Below are positions 17,054 through 26,283 of a stretch of DNA of 64,000 nt, in pieces. Numbering within the stretch: position 1 is the stretch's first letter; every line of letters begins with the position of its first letter. Below the pieces are notes generated by a model. The model made no database searches and was not told the DNA's origin. It saw nothing but the letters and a program-made list of their open reading frames with translations. The stretch lies in the NCBI GenBank assembly GCA_003388505.1, contig QQVO01000002.1:1-64000 (forward strand). The letters are read 5' to 3'. The DNA is from Planctomycetota bacterium (GTDB taxonomy: Bacteria; Planctomycetota; Planctomycetia; Planctomycetales; Planctomycetaceae). Position numbers and translations under genes: made by a program.

Positions 17054-17296
17054 GTGAAGCGACATGACATCAGATCAGCTTGTCGCCTCGTCATTTTCAT
17101 GACAGTGGGGGCGTTCACTGGTCTGTGTTGCATTGCCCCGTATTTCATTGCGGCGTTGGCCGATGCCGCAGCCGGGATGGACTACGAGTCATTTGCCATT
17201 GCCGCAATGTACAGCGCATTCGTGTCAGTCGCAGTTGGCGCACTTGTTGGACTGGTCATGCATGTGCGATTCGGGAATCGCGGAAGTTCAAATTAG
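17054..17296 (+). CDS. Small membrane protein, unknown
   Basis: GTG 17054 opens 80 residues with helices LVIFMTVGAFTGLCCIAPYF and YSAFVSVAVGALVGLVMHV. The first helix contains a Cys-Cys pair. No family is recognised. The stop codon overlaps a perfect 10-bp hairpin (17296-17324) that may end the transcript. Confidence 0.55.
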   Translation: MKRHDIRSACRLVIFMTVGAFTGLCCIAPYFIAALADAAAGMDYESFAIAAMYSAFVSVAVGALVGLVMHVRFGNRGSSN

Positions 17297-17324
17297 GACA
17301 CCACCCCAACAAACGGTGGTGTCC
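17296..17324 (+). terminator. Hairpin after small membrane protein gene
   Basis: GGACACCACC and GGTGGTGTCC form a perfect 10-bp stem with a 9-nt loop. No T run follows, so terminator function is uncertain; it could also protect the 3' end or be a repeat. Apart from the promoter at 17520, the 17325-17819 gap holds nothing I recognise. Confidence 0.45.
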
Positions 17325-17519
17325 GAAGTCCTGCGTACCAACTGTCCGGTGTTTGCGGGAGGGTTGTGTCGCGGGGGTTTGGTGGGGAAGACGCGGGGAG
17401 TTTGCTAGCGTCGTAAACGGTGACGGTGGGGGTGTGCTGCGGGGTGGGCTCGGTTGGCAAGCGTTTGCCGTATTTGAAGTTGCGACGCTGAATGTCGCTC
17501 GGCGAAACGCGCGGTTTGC

Positions 17520-17547
17520 TTGACCGGCTTGCGGCAGCATGTAGAAT
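17520..17547 (+). promoter_or_regulatory. Sigma70-type promoter upstream of dnaG-rpoD
   Basis: TTGACC (17520-17525), a 16-nt spacer, TAGAAT (17542-17547). It is the best promoter match in the 500-nt gap. If used, the dnaG leader would be about 265 nt long. Confidence 0.55.
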
Positions 17548-17819
17548 CTTAATGCAACGCCGGGCGGGTCCGCAGGGATCGCTCGGCAACATCTGTTCAC
17601 TTGTCCGGTCGGCGTTGCGCAGCAAGGGTGAGACCAGCCTTTGCCGGTCGCGACAGTTCGTCCGGGGCTGCGGACGGCTGCGGTTGCGGCCTGCAGAGGA
17701 GCGGCGAAAGGGCTCGCCCTTCCTGCCCATCCAATCATCGCATCATGCCGGCCTGTGGCCGGTGTGGTGAGCGTCGCTGTCATTCGGCTTGGGGATTTCC
17801 AGTAACCGGGGAGTGGCTG

Positions 17820-19712
17820 GTGTCGACGGATCTGTCGAACGACTTCAAGGAAACCGTCCGGGGCCGCACGGATATTGTCGCGCTCATCGGCGAGTCGGTG
17901 GCCCTCTCCAGCCGCAGCGGCGGCCGCGAGTTCGCGGGGCTGTGCCCGTTTCATGACGATCACGATCCGTCGCTGAGGGTCTATCCCGACCGGCAGAGTT
18001 ATCGCTGCTGGGTGTGCAATGCGGGAGGTGACTGTTTTACGTGGGTGATGGAGCAGGACCGGGTCGAGTTCCGGGAGGCGCTGGAGATCCTGGCGCAGCG
18101 GGCGAACGTTCCGATCCCGGCGCGAGGCCGCGGACAGGGGGGCGGACAAGGCAACGACAATCGGGTCGGGCTGCTGGAGGTGCTGCAGTGGGCCGAGAAT
18201 CTGTTTCATCAGACGCTGTTGCAGGATCCGGCGGCGGCCGGGGCGCGGGAGTATCTGGCCTCGCGTCAGTTTTCGGCGGAGACGATAGGCCGGTTTCGAC
18301 TGGGTTATCACCCGAACGACTGGGACTGGCTGCAGGCGAAAGCGCGGGGGAAGTTTCCCCCGGCGCAGCTTCTGGCGGCGCGGCTGATCGGGGAACGCAA
18401 CGGCGGCGGGGGTTATTACGACAATTTCGTGGACAGGCTTTTGTTTCCGATTCGCAACGAACGGGGCCAGCCTGTGGGATTTGGAGGACGCGTGTTGCCG
18501 GGAGGCAACGACGATCACGGCAAATACTGGAACAGTCCCGAGAGTCCGGTGTTTCACAAAAGCCGCCTGGTGTACGGGCTGCCTTACGCGCGGGAGGCGA
18601 TCAAGGATTCGCACACGGCGATCGTGGTCGAGGGGTACACCGATTGCATTGCGTTGCACCAAGCGGGCGTTGCGAATGCGGTCGCATCGCTCGGCACGGC
18701 GCTGACGGAACTGCAGGTCGCGACAGTCAAACGATTCGCACGCAGCGTGGTGCTGGTGTTTGACGGGGACGCGGCGGGTCAGCGTGAAGCGGAACGGGCG
18801 ATTACACGGTTTCTGGCCCAGGACGTCGACTTGCGCGTGTTGACACTTGAGAACGGACAAGACCCCGCAGACTTTTTGCAGGAACATTCGGCGGAAGCGT
18901 TTCAGCAGTTGGCCGCTTCCGCTCCGGAGGCGTGGGAATACAAGTTCCGCGCGGCGCGCGGAAGATATGGTATGGAGTCGGTCGACGCGCGGCAGCGAGT
19001 GATCGAAGAGATGCTCGAACTGCTGGCGAACGCGCCGAACATGTCCCGGAATCTTCGCGAAGGCATCCTGCTGGGCGATCTGGCGTTTCGCACGCGAGTG
19101 AACGAGACGCAGATCCGCGAGCGGTATCAGGAGGTGCGGGGTCGGCAGCGGAATCGCGGTGCGGCGGGTCAGGAACGGGAAACATGGTCGGAAGACGCGG
19201 CGCGATTGCTGAACGGCAAGCCGACTCTGGACGACCGGTTGGAGAGTGAGATCATCGAAATCCTGTTTGCCGATCCTGAGCAGGGCGCGCGGGTCCGCGA
19301 GGACGTGGCGGCCGACGCGATCGGCAATACGCCGCTGCGGCGGATTCTGCAGACGTGCTACGAACTGATGAACGAACAGATTGCGCCGTCGTTCGAGCGG
19401 GTGATGAACCGGCTGGAGGACGGAGAGTTGAAGCGTCTGGCCGTCTGGATTGACGAACAGGCGCGATCAAAAGACATTGAAGCGAAGCTTCGCGACGAAG
19501 GCGTGGAGTCTGAGACCGACTGTCCTCACTTCCTCCGGCGGTCGCTGAATCTATTGAGACGGCGCCGGGAAGAGCAGTCGGGCGGGCCTGAGACGGATGA
19601 CTTGTCCGTAAGACCTGATGGAGCGCACCAGATGGACGCCGCCGCGGAGGCACGGCTGCGTCGATTGACTGAGTTTCACCAGAGACGAGCCACCAAGAGG
19701 GCGGAAGTGTAG
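17820..19712 (+). CDS. dnaG: DNA primase DnaG
   Basis: Start GTG 17820 is fixed by GGGGAG six bases upstream and by alignment of the protein start (STDLSNDFKETVRGRTDIV) with other primases. 630 residues. The CHC2 zinc finger uses C42, H45, C63 and C66 (LCPFHDDHDPSLRV, then RCWVCNAGGDCF). The catalytic core and Toprim follow: FGGRVLPGG, YGLPYAREAI, VVEGYTDCIALHQ, VASLGTALT and VFDGDAAGQREAERA. The C-terminal domain would bind DnaB helicase. DnaG makes RNA primers for replication. It precedes rpoD on the same strand, the conserved macromolecular synthesis arrangement, without rpsU in this window. Confidence 0.97.
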   Translation: MSTDLSNDFKETVRGRTDIVALIGESVALSSRSGGREFAGLCPFHDDHDPSLRVYPDRQSYRCWVCNAGGDCFTWVMEQDRVEFREALEILAQRANVPIPARGRGQGGGQGNDNRVGLLEVLQWAENLFHQTLLQDPAAAGAREYLASRQFSAETIGRFRLGYHPNDWDWLQAKARGKFPPAQLLAARLIGERNGGGGYYDNFVDRLLFPIRNERGQPVGFGGRVLPGGNDDHGKYWNSPESPVFHKSRLVYGLPYAREAIKDSHTAIVVEGYTDCIALHQAGVANAVASLGTALTELQVATVKRFARSVVLVFDGDAAGQREAERAITRFLAQDVDLRVLTLENGQDPADFLQEHSAEAFQQLAASAPEAWEYKFRAARGRYGMESVDARQRVIEEMLELLANAPNMSRNLREGILLGDLAFRTRVNETQIRERYQEVRGRQRNRGAAGQERETWSEDAARLLNGKPTLDDRLESEIIEILFADPEQGARVREDVAADAIGNTPLRRILQTCYELMNEQIAPSFERVMNRLEDGELKRLAVWIDEQARSKDIEAKLRDEGVESETDCPHFLRRSLNLLRRRREEQSGGPETDDLSVRPDGAHQMDAAAEARLRRLTEFHQRRATKRAEV

Positions 19713-19852
19713 ACCCCCGGTTTGATGACTGACCGGCCGCGACGTGAAGCACTCGAGATCTTTCAGAGAGAGTGCGAAGCGGGCGAGCCGTTGTGAGGCA
19801 TCGGATTCGGGGGAGCCATTCACTGACGCCGCGCATCCGGAGGAGACGATTC

Positions 19853-21508
19853 GTGCATCGACTTGACCAGAAGCTGAACGAGCTGATTGAACTCGGCCGC
19901 AAGCAGGGGTATCTCACCTTCACCCAGGTGAACGACTACCTGCCGGACGAGGCGGTCAATCCGGAGAAGCTCGACAACCTGCTGAGCGCGATTGAGGAAC
20001 TCGGTCTCGAACTGCGCAACGAGGACAAGTCTGCGCCCAAACCGGAGGCCGCCTCAAAACGGCGGAACGGAAGAGGATCGAAGTCGAAGGCGCTGACGGA
20101 AGCCGAAGCGACGCGGAGGATCGACGATCCGGTGCGGATTTACCTGACGCAGATGGGGGAGATTCCACTGCTGACGCGCGAGCAGGAGATTGCGCTCGCG
20201 AAGACGATCGAAGTGACGCGGCGACGGTTCCGCCGGCAGCTTCTGCAGAGCGACTTCGCCGCCGGGGCGGCGCTCGACGTGTTGTGCCAGGTCAATAACG
20301 GGGAGTTGCCGTTCGACCGGACGATCAAGGTGTCGCTGACGGAAGGGCTCGAAAAGGACCAGATTCTGGGGCGGATGCCGCACAACCTGAAGACGGCGGC
20401 GCACCTGCTGGATCAGAACAAGGCGGACTTCGAGCGAGCGATCGACGAATCGAAATCGAGCCGCGTTCGCGATCAGGCGTGGGATTCTCTGCGCCGGCGA
20501 CGGGCCAAGCTGGCGACGCTGCTGGAAGAGATGAGCCTCCGCACACAGCGGTTGCAGCCGGTGATGAAGCGGCTGGAGCAGATCGCCTCCCGCATGAAGG
20601 AACTTGAGCGGCAGATTCGCCGGCTGAAGCGGGTCCGCAGCGCGAAGGAAGAGCGGGCCAACCTGCAGCAGGAACTGTACGACCTGATGTCGCTGACGCT
20701 GGAGACGCCGCGGAGCCTGAACGAGCGGGTTCGCCGGATCAACGAGCGGTTTGCGGCGTACGAGCAGGCGATGCGGGATCTTTCGGGAGGCAACCTGCGG
20801 CTGGTGGTTTCCATTGCCAAGAAGTACCGCAACCGGGGACTCAGTTTCCTGGACCTGATTCAGGAGGGGAACACGGGATTGATGCGGGCGGTTGACAAGT
20901 ACGAATACCGTCGCGGTTACAAGTTCTCCACGTATGCGACGTGGTGGATTCGGCAAGCGATCACGCGGGCGATCGCCGATCAGGCGCGAACGATCCGCAT
21001 TCCGGTGCACATGATCGAAACGATGTCGAAGCTGCGGCGGGTGGGGAAACGCCTCGTCCAGGAACTGGGCCGCGAACCGACGGTCGAGGAACTGGCCGAG
21101 GCTTCGGGCGTGACGGAGGACGAAGCGCGGCGGGTATTGAAAATCTCCCGCCACCCCGTTAGCTTGGATCGCCCGATCGGAGAGAGCGAGGACAGCTTTT
21201 TTGGCGAGTTCATCGAGGACGAGAGCACGGAGAGTCCGGTCACATCCGCGACTCAGGAGATGCTCAAAGACAAGATCGACCAGGTGCTCAAGACGCTCAC
21301 CTATCGCGAGCGGGAGATCATCAAGCTCCGCTACGGCCTGGGCGACGGGTATACATACACGCTGGAAGAGGTGGGGCGGATTTTCAAAGTCACACGGGAA
21401 CGTGTCCGGCAGATCGAAGCCAAGGCGGTGCGAAAACTGCAGCATCCTGTGCGAAGCCATCAACTCAAAGGCTTCCTGGAACGGATCAACGCGGCAGTCG
21501 GGAACTGA
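19853..21508 (+). CDS. rpoD: Primary sigma factor RpoD (sigma70)
   Basis: GTG 19853 has GGAGGAG seven bases upstream. 551 residues. Region 1.1 begins [20 protein letters not shown]. Region 1.2 is [21 protein letters not shown] long charged non-conserved region follows, then region 2 with [40 protein letters not shown] and [20 protein letters not shown] (-10 recognition and melting). Region 3 starts RIPVHMIET. Region 4 has [20 protein letters not shown] (-35 helix-turn-helix). This is a complete housekeeping sigma factor; the sigma70-like promoters proposed in this window fit it. A strong terminator follows 12 nt after the stop. Confidence 0.98.
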   Translation: MHRLDQKLNELIELGRKQGYLTFTQVNDYLPDEAVNPEKLDNLLSAIEELGLELRNEDKSAPKPEAASKRRNGRGSKSKALTEAEATRRIDDPVRIYLTQMGEIPLLTREQEIALAKTIEVTRRRFRRQLLQSDFAAGAALDVLCQVNNGELPFDRTIKVSLTEGLEKDQILGRMPHNLKTAAHLLDQNKADFERAIDESKSSRVRDQAWDSLRRRRAKLATLLEEMSLRTQRLQPVMKRLEQIASRMKELERQIRRLKRVRSAKEERANLQQELYDLMSLTLETPRSLNERVRRINERFAAYEQAMRDLSGGNLRLVVSIAKKYRNRGLSFLDLIQEGNTGLMRAVDKYEYRRGYKFSTYATWWIRQAITRAIADQARTIRIPVHMIETMSKLRRVGKRLVQELGREPTVEELAEASGVTEDEARRVLKISRHPVSLDRPIGESEDSFFGEFIEDESTESPVTSATQEMLKDKIDQVLKTLTYREREIIKLRYGLGDGYTYTLEEVGRIFKVTRERVRQIEAKAVRKLQHPVRSHQLKGFLERINAAVGN

Positions 21509-21520
21509 CGCGGTCTTCAA

Positions 21521-21550
21521 GCCGGTCGCAAGTGCGACCGGCTTTTTTTT
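21521..21550 (+). terminator. Rho-independent terminator of rpoD
   Basis: GCCGGTCGC and GCGACCGGC form a perfect 9-bp stem with a 4-nt loop, followed by eight T. It lies 12 nt after the rpoD stop. Confidence 0.95.
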
Positions 21551-21587
21551 CGCCGCCGGTTCCCGCCATTGAAGGAAACCACGAGAC

Positions 21588-22292
21588 ATGGCCACGGCGG
21601 CGACTTCTTTTGCAGAACTGCACCGATTGCACCTCGCGTTGAGGGAGGTGCAGCAACAGCTCGATCGCGGCCCGCGGCAGATTCGCGCGCGGGAACAACT
21701 CGCGGCACAGGCCGAGGCGGACGTCGCCGCCAAGCGCGAGGAGTTGAAAACGCTCCGCGCAGCGGGAGAAAGGAAGTCGCTCGAGCTGAAGACCAACGAG
21801 GCGAAAATTGAAGAGTTGAAAGGCAAGCTCAACGCGGCCGCCTCGAATCGCGAGTACGACATCATCCGCGGACAGATCGACGCCGACACCGTCGCGAACA
21901 GCGTGTTGCAGGATGAGATTCTGGAACAACTGGAGAAGGTCGATCGGGTCGAAAAGGAAATCAAGGAGGCGGAGGCGGAGGTGGAGCAGAAGCGGGCGGC
22001 GGCGACCGGGTTCCGGGAGCGGTTCGAAGCGGACTCGGTCGGGCTGAGCGAGCAGGCCGAGAAATTGCAGGCGGAGATTCGCGGGATCGAATCGGGGCTG
22101 GGGGGACAGGTCACCGAGAAATATCGCCGGCTGGTCGCCGCGCACGGCGCCGACGCACTGGCGCCGGTGGAGAATTCGGTTTGCGGCTACTGCCACGTTC
22201 AGATCACGCGGCAGAAACAGGTGCAGCTCAACGCCGGTCAGGTCGTCTTCTGCAGCAACTGCGCCCGTTTGCTTTACGTCTCCGGCAAGTAG
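21588..22292 (+). CDS. Coiled-coil C4 zinc-ribbon protein (CdsZ/zf-RING_7-like)
   Basis: 234 residues. Residues ~5-180 are an almost continuous alpha-helical coiled coil (AELHRLHLALREVQQQLDRG and many E/K/A heptads). A compact C4 zinc ribbon follows: CGYCHVQITRQKQ, then VVFCSNCARLLYV. This is the architecture of the widespread zf-RING_7/CdsZ-like proteins (long helical hairpin plus zinc ribbon), proposed in other bacteria to bind nucleic acids or act in assembly. It follows the rpoD terminator and is probably monocistronic. Confidence 0.85.
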   Translation: MATAATSFAELHRLHLALREVQQQLDRGPRQIRAREQLAAQAEADVAAKREELKTLRAAGERKSLELKTNEAKIEELKGKLNAAASNREYDIIRGQIDADTVANSVLQDEILEQLEKVDRVEKEIKEAEAEVEQKRAAATGFRERFEADSVGLSEQAEKLQAEIRGIESGLGGQVTEKYRRLVAAHGADALAPVENSVCGYCHVQITRQKQVQLNAGQVVFCSNCARLLYVSGK

Positions 22293-22466
22293 AACGAGCC
22301 AGCCGCATTGCGGGTCGTTCTCGGCCGCGATCGCCCGGAGAGCGGCGTTGATACTCTGTCGTTTACATACAATTGGGCTGGGGCCTGCCTGATCGGGGTG
22401 GCCGGGGCGCTTGGCGTGGCGCACAAATTCTGCCAGCCCGTTTAGCGTTCGAGTGCTCAATTGGAC

Positions 22467-22588
22467 GACCACAAAGGCACAAAGAACACCAAGAAGCGCC
22501 CTCGACGGGGAATCTCGAGGTCAGACAGGTTGGAGGACTGACTTACCTGGATGGTTGGCTTCGTGTCCTTTGTGTCGTCGTGGTTCAC
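22467..22588. repeat. Inverted repeat of CACAAAGGCACAAAGAACAC type
   Basis: The left arm (22467-22496) and right arm (22558-22588) are imperfect complements built from ACCACAAAGGCACAAAG units, flanking ~60 nt. Part of the right arm recurs at 22830-22857 (CCGTGGTTTCCGTGGTGGTT). The whole 22293-23293 gap (about 1 kb) holds no convincing gene, only such repeats. Confidence 0.55.
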
Positions 22589-23293
22589 CAACGATGTGCG
22601 GTGTGTCGCGTACAGTGGGGACTGCGCGAGTCGTCTTTCGAGAGGACTGGTCCGGCAGAGAGGTTGCTGTCGCCGCGTTCGCGGCTCACTTCATTTGTGA
22701 GCGGCATGTTTTCCATGTGCTTGCGCTCACGGCTACATGCTCTCGCGGCTTCGCCGCTCGCTGTCGATTCGTCTCCGGTTGGGTTTCGGCCGGAGGCCGC
22801 GCTGGATCTTCTTGTGTTTCTTGTGGCCCTTTTCCGTGGTTTCCGTGGTGGTTCACCAACCCTGATATGTGGGTCACGGCAAGGGCTGGAGCGACCAACG
22901 GGAGTGAAGGCCCGGGCGTGGGAAGTGTTCGTCCGAAGTCTCACGACTTCGGTTACACGACCGGGGCTTGCCTCGCTCTGCTCGGTCCAGCCCCGGCCAC
23001 CCGGTTGAGATGTGTGTCACTGACGGCGTTGATGCTCCGCGTGTTCAATCTGCGGTGCGGCGGCTTGCGCGATGTTGCGGGAATTGAACATCGCGCCGGG
23101 CGATGTTTGCGGGCGGCAACGCCGGAGAGCGGGCGGAATAGCGTGGGGCCGTTTTCAAGACCCGTTACTCCTGTCTGTATAACGAGTTGCCGCGACTTCT
23201 GTTTCTGCGGCCGGCGGCGTTGCACACATGGTGCGCCCTTTGCGATCCGGGTTGGTTGTCACCGACGACCAATCCAACCGATTGCAGGGCATC

Positions 23294-23725
23294 ATGGCCG
23301 AACGAAAAAACACGCACGGGCTCTCGCTGACGACTCATTCCAATCGAACGATCGTCGACATCGGCGACATGGAAATCTGGGACGGGGCCGACCTGTCGCT
23401 CATTCGCGATACGTTGACCCGACTCATCGAGAAGGAGCGCCGGAAGTCGGTCGCGATTCAGATGCGTTCGGTCAAGTACGTGCCGAGCGGGTTCTTCGGC
23501 ATGCTGTACGACTATTTTGAGCAGGGCGTCTCGATCCGGCTGATCAGGCCGCAACCGCGGATCGCCAACATGCTCTGGTTCAAGCGTTTCTTCGCGCCGG
23601 AATCGGGTGGAAGTCACGTGCTGTGCGGGGACCGGCGGAGAGAGACGGCCGCGATGGCGCTCGCCGGCCGCGAGGCCTGGGAGGCGAACTCCGACTCCAC
23701 GGAACTGAGCCACGCCAAGGTGTGA
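23294..23725 (+). CDS. STAS-domain-like protein
   Basis: ATG 23294 gives 143 residues; an upstream ATG at 23228 is possible but has no ribosome binding site. The pattern NRTIVDIGDMEIWDGADLSL, then RKSVAIQMRSVKYVPSGFFGM, resembles an anti-sigma-factor-antagonist STAS fold (beta-strand, conserved turn, helix). The region that should hold the phosphorylated Ser/Thr reads YVPSGFFG, so a serine is available. It ends 8 nt from the convergent murG gene. Its role is inferred as a regulator. Confidence 0.6.
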   Translation: MAERKNTHGLSLTTHSNRTIVDIGDMEIWDGADLSLIRDTLTRLIEKERRKSVAIQMRSVKYVPSGFFGMLYDYFEQGVSIRLIRPQPRIANMLWFKRFFAPESGGSHVLCGDRRRETAAMALAGREAWEANSDSTELSHAKV

Positions 23726-23732
23726 GGCGCGG

Positions 23733-24812
23733 TTACGCAATCCTGTCGAGTTCGGAGAGCACGTCGGCTGCGGCGTGAGGGCGAGCCAGAGCCGCCATCC
23801 GCGACGCTGTGTCCAGTCGCCGACGATCGTCTGTCAGGAGTGGTTCGAGTTCGGCGGCGAGTCTTGCCTTCTCCAGTTCCGAAACGACGACCGCGGCGCC
23901 TGCTGCTGCGATCGCCTCGGCGTTTTTCTGTTGATGATCCCGGACGGAGTGGGCTGCGGGAATGAGCAGGGCCGGCACGCCCGCGCAGGCCAGTTCCGCC
24001 AGAGTTGTTCCTCCGGCGCGGGAGACGGCGAGGTCGGCGCGTGCGAGAACTTCCGGAATGTCTTCGAGGAACGGCCGGACGTCTGCGGAGAGCCCGAGCG
24101 AGCGATACTGCTGTTGCACCCAGCCGTCGTTCTCGTTGCCGGTCTGATGAATGATCGTCCAGCGGGCCGCGAGGCGGGAGAGTTGCCCGAGGGCGGCCGT
24201 GACGGCGGAGTTGACGGCCCGCGCTCCCTGGCTGCCGCCCAGGACGAGCAACGTCTGCCTGGATTCGTCTCTGCGCTCAGCGGAGCTTTCCGCCAAGGCG
24301 GCGATTTGCCGCCGCACCGGATTGCCTGTCACGACGCAGTTGACTGTTGTCGCGAGATGCGAGCGGGACGATTCAAACGTCAGGCAGACGACATCGGCCT
24401 TCCGGCTGAGCCACGAGGTCGCCCGCCCGGGGACGGCGTTCTGCTCCAGCAGCATGATGGGAACGCCGAGCCTTGCCGCAGCGTAGACGGCCGGCACGCT
24501 GGCGAATCCGCCACATCCGATGACCGCTCTGGGACGATGCGTGATGAGCGCCTCTCTGGCCGCACGCAGGGACGCCCCATTGTCTCGCAGGAAGCGGAGC
24601 GGATGCCGCCGGAATGTGCCCAAGGATTGAACGGGCAGCGCGAGATGGGCATAGCCGGTCGGCTCCAGAATGGACCGTTCGACGGGCCGCTGGGAGCCGA
24701 CGAAGACGATCGAGGCCTGGGGCGACCGAGCCCGGATTTCCTCAGCCACGGCCAGGGCGGGCATCAGATGGCCGCCGGAGCCGCCGGTCGCGAAGACGTA
24801 GCAGTCATTCAC
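23733..24812 (-). CDS. murG: MurG, lipid II-forming GlcNAc transferase
   Basis: 359 residues. MurG signatures: TGGSGGHLMPALAVAEEI (GGxGGH loop), GCGGFASVPAVYAAARLGVP, LLEQNAVPGRATSWLSR, VVTGNPVR, LLVLGGSQGARAVNS, IIHQTG and VSRAGGTTLAELACAGVPAL. It transfers GlcNAc from UDP-GlcNAc to lipid I at the inner face of the membrane to give lipid II. It follows ftsW on the same strand (156-nt gap), the dcw-cluster order ftsW-murG. This supports a peptidoglycan wall in this planctomycete. Confidence 0.96.
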   Translation of the reverse strand: MNDCYVFATGGSGGHLMPALAVAEEIRARSPQASIVFVGSQRPVERSILEPTGYAHLALPVQSLGTFRRHPLRFLRDNGASLRAAREALITHRPRAVIGCGGFASVPAVYAAARLGVPIMLLEQNAVPGRATSWLSRKADVVCLTFESSRSHLATTVNCVVTGNPVRRQIAALAESSAERRDESRQTLLVLGGSQGARAVNSAVTAALGQLSRLAARWTIIHQTGNENDGWVQQQYRSLGLSADVRPFLEDIPEVLARADLAVSRAGGTTLAELACAGVPALLIPAAHSVRDHQQKNAEAIAAAGAAVVVSELEKARLAAELEPLLTDDRRRLDTASRMAALARPHAAADVLSELDRIA

Positions 24813-24968
24813 TCAGCACCCGTCACCCGAATTCTCTATCAACAATATTCCGTTGTGCCGAAGCTTCCGTCTGCGCACAGCAAGGCGAATCGCGCACGTT
24901 GTTTTCGAACCGACTCTTGCAAACGAGGGAACACCGCAGGAGGCTTGCTGTTTATTGCCGCGGAGCGC

Positions 24969-26111
24969 TCAATCTCCGGCCGGAGGTCCGATCTCCGTCA
25001 AGGCGGCAGTGTCGCGTCGTGACATGCTGACGACAATGCCCAGCGCCGCCAGGGTCACGACCAGGCTGCTGCCGCCATAGCTGATCAGCGGATGAGCGAT
25101 CCCCTTGGGAGGCACCATCGCCGTCACCACGGCGACGTTGAGGGCGGCTTGCAGGACCACCTGTGTGAGGAGAGTCGCCCCCGCGGTGAATTCGAAGGAG
25201 CGAACCGGCTGGACGGCAAGCAACCGCAGACCGAGCAGAAACAGCGCCGTCCAGAGCGCGATCAGGCCCAGGGTTCCGATCAGGCCGAGTTCTTCACCCA
25301 GCACGGCGAAGACGAAGTCGGTGTTGGCCTCCGGCAGAAAGCTCAGTTTCTGCCAGCCGCTGCCCAGTCCGACGCCGTGAATTCCCCCCACGCCGAGCGT
25401 CGTCAGAGACTGCCGCACCTGGTAGGGGGCGAGGTCGATGTCGCGCCAGGCTGTGAGAAAGCCTTGAATCCGTTGCCATTGATAGGGTCTCAGCACGAGC
25501 GCGGTTGTGGCGAGCGGCGCCACGGCGAGCGTGGAAATGACGAAGTTGCGGATCGGCCAGCGGCTGAGGAAGAGGGCGATTCCTGCGATTCCTCCCAGGA
25601 AGGCGGCCGTTCCCAGATCGGGCTCGACCACAATCAGGCCGAGTGTGAGTCCGATCGGCACGATCACTGCGAACCGGGTCAGCCACGACCGAAAACGGCT
25701 GCGGATCTCGTCGGGTGCATTTCTGCGGGGCGTCAGCCACCAACAGACGAGCAACGGCAGAGTGACCTTCGCAATCTCGGACGGCTGCATCGAAATCGAG
25801 CCAAACCGCAACCAGCGTTGTGCGCCGTTGACGCGGTGCCCGATGCCTGGGACCAGAACGATCGCCAGCAGAATGAGTGTGAGACCGAACAGCCAGGGAG
25901 CCGCCCAGCGCCAGAACCGCGAAGGGAGGAAGGCCGCCGTCAATCCGACGCAAACGCCCCCGCTCAGGAACGTGAGGTGCCGGGAAAGATACACCTGCTC
26001 AAATTCCGTTGGGCGAGCCGTAATGCTCGCGCTGTAAACCATCAACAGCCCCATACCCAGCAATACGCCGATCAGCGACAGGAACGAATTGCGAAGCAGA
26101 GAATGCTGCAT
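24969..26111 (-). CDS. ftsW: FtsW/RodA/SpoVE family SEDS protein
   Basis: From ATG 26111 the product is 380 residues with about ten membrane helices. SEDS landmarks: LLMVYSASI in helix 1, GAQRWLRFGSISMQPSEIAK, VVEPDLGTA, RIQGFLTAWRDIDLAPYQVR, GLGSGWQKLSFLPEANTDFV, FAVLGEELG and GIAHPLISYGGSS. SEDS proteins polymerise lipid II into glycan chains. The neighbour murG argues for FtsW rather than RodA. No ftsZ, ftsA or ftsQ is visible, consistent with the known lack of FtsZ in most planctomycetes. Confidence 0.92.
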   Translation of the reverse strand: MQHSLLRNSFLSLIGVLLGMGLLMVYSASITARPTEFEQVYLSRHLTFLSGGVCVGLTAAFLPSRFWRWAAPWLFGLTLILLAIVLVPGIGHRVNGAQRWLRFGSISMQPSEIAKVTLPLLVCWWLTPRRNAPDEIRSRFRSWLTRFAVIVPIGLTLGLIVVEPDLGTAAFLGGIAGIALFLSRWPIRNFVISTLAVAPLATTALVLRPYQWQRIQGFLTAWRDIDLAPYQVRQSLTTLGVGGIHGVGLGSGWQKLSFLPEANTDFVFAVLGEELGLIGTLGLIALWTALFLLGLRLLAVQPVRSFEFTAGATLLTQVVLQAALNVAVVTAMVPPKGIAHPLISYGGSSLVVTLAALGIVVSMSRRDTAALTEIGPPAGD

Positions 26112-26283
26112 GGTTGAACTCACGCGACATCGCGGTTGATTGCAGCATTCCGATGGCGAAAGCGAAACGCCGCTCAATAAGCCGTATCGGCTCTGTGTCG
26201 CAATAACATGGGAGTGGCGGGCCGGACGTCATATAATCACAACCGGCAAATCCGGAAAGTGAGATCTCAGGCCAAGGGACAGA

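Noticed and set aside
17256-18887. A 543-codon minus-strand frame
   Set aside because: Antisense of dnaG and its leader; no motif.
20054-22114. A 686-codon minus-strand frame
   Set aside because: Antisense of rpoD and the zinc-ribbon gene; no recognisable protein.
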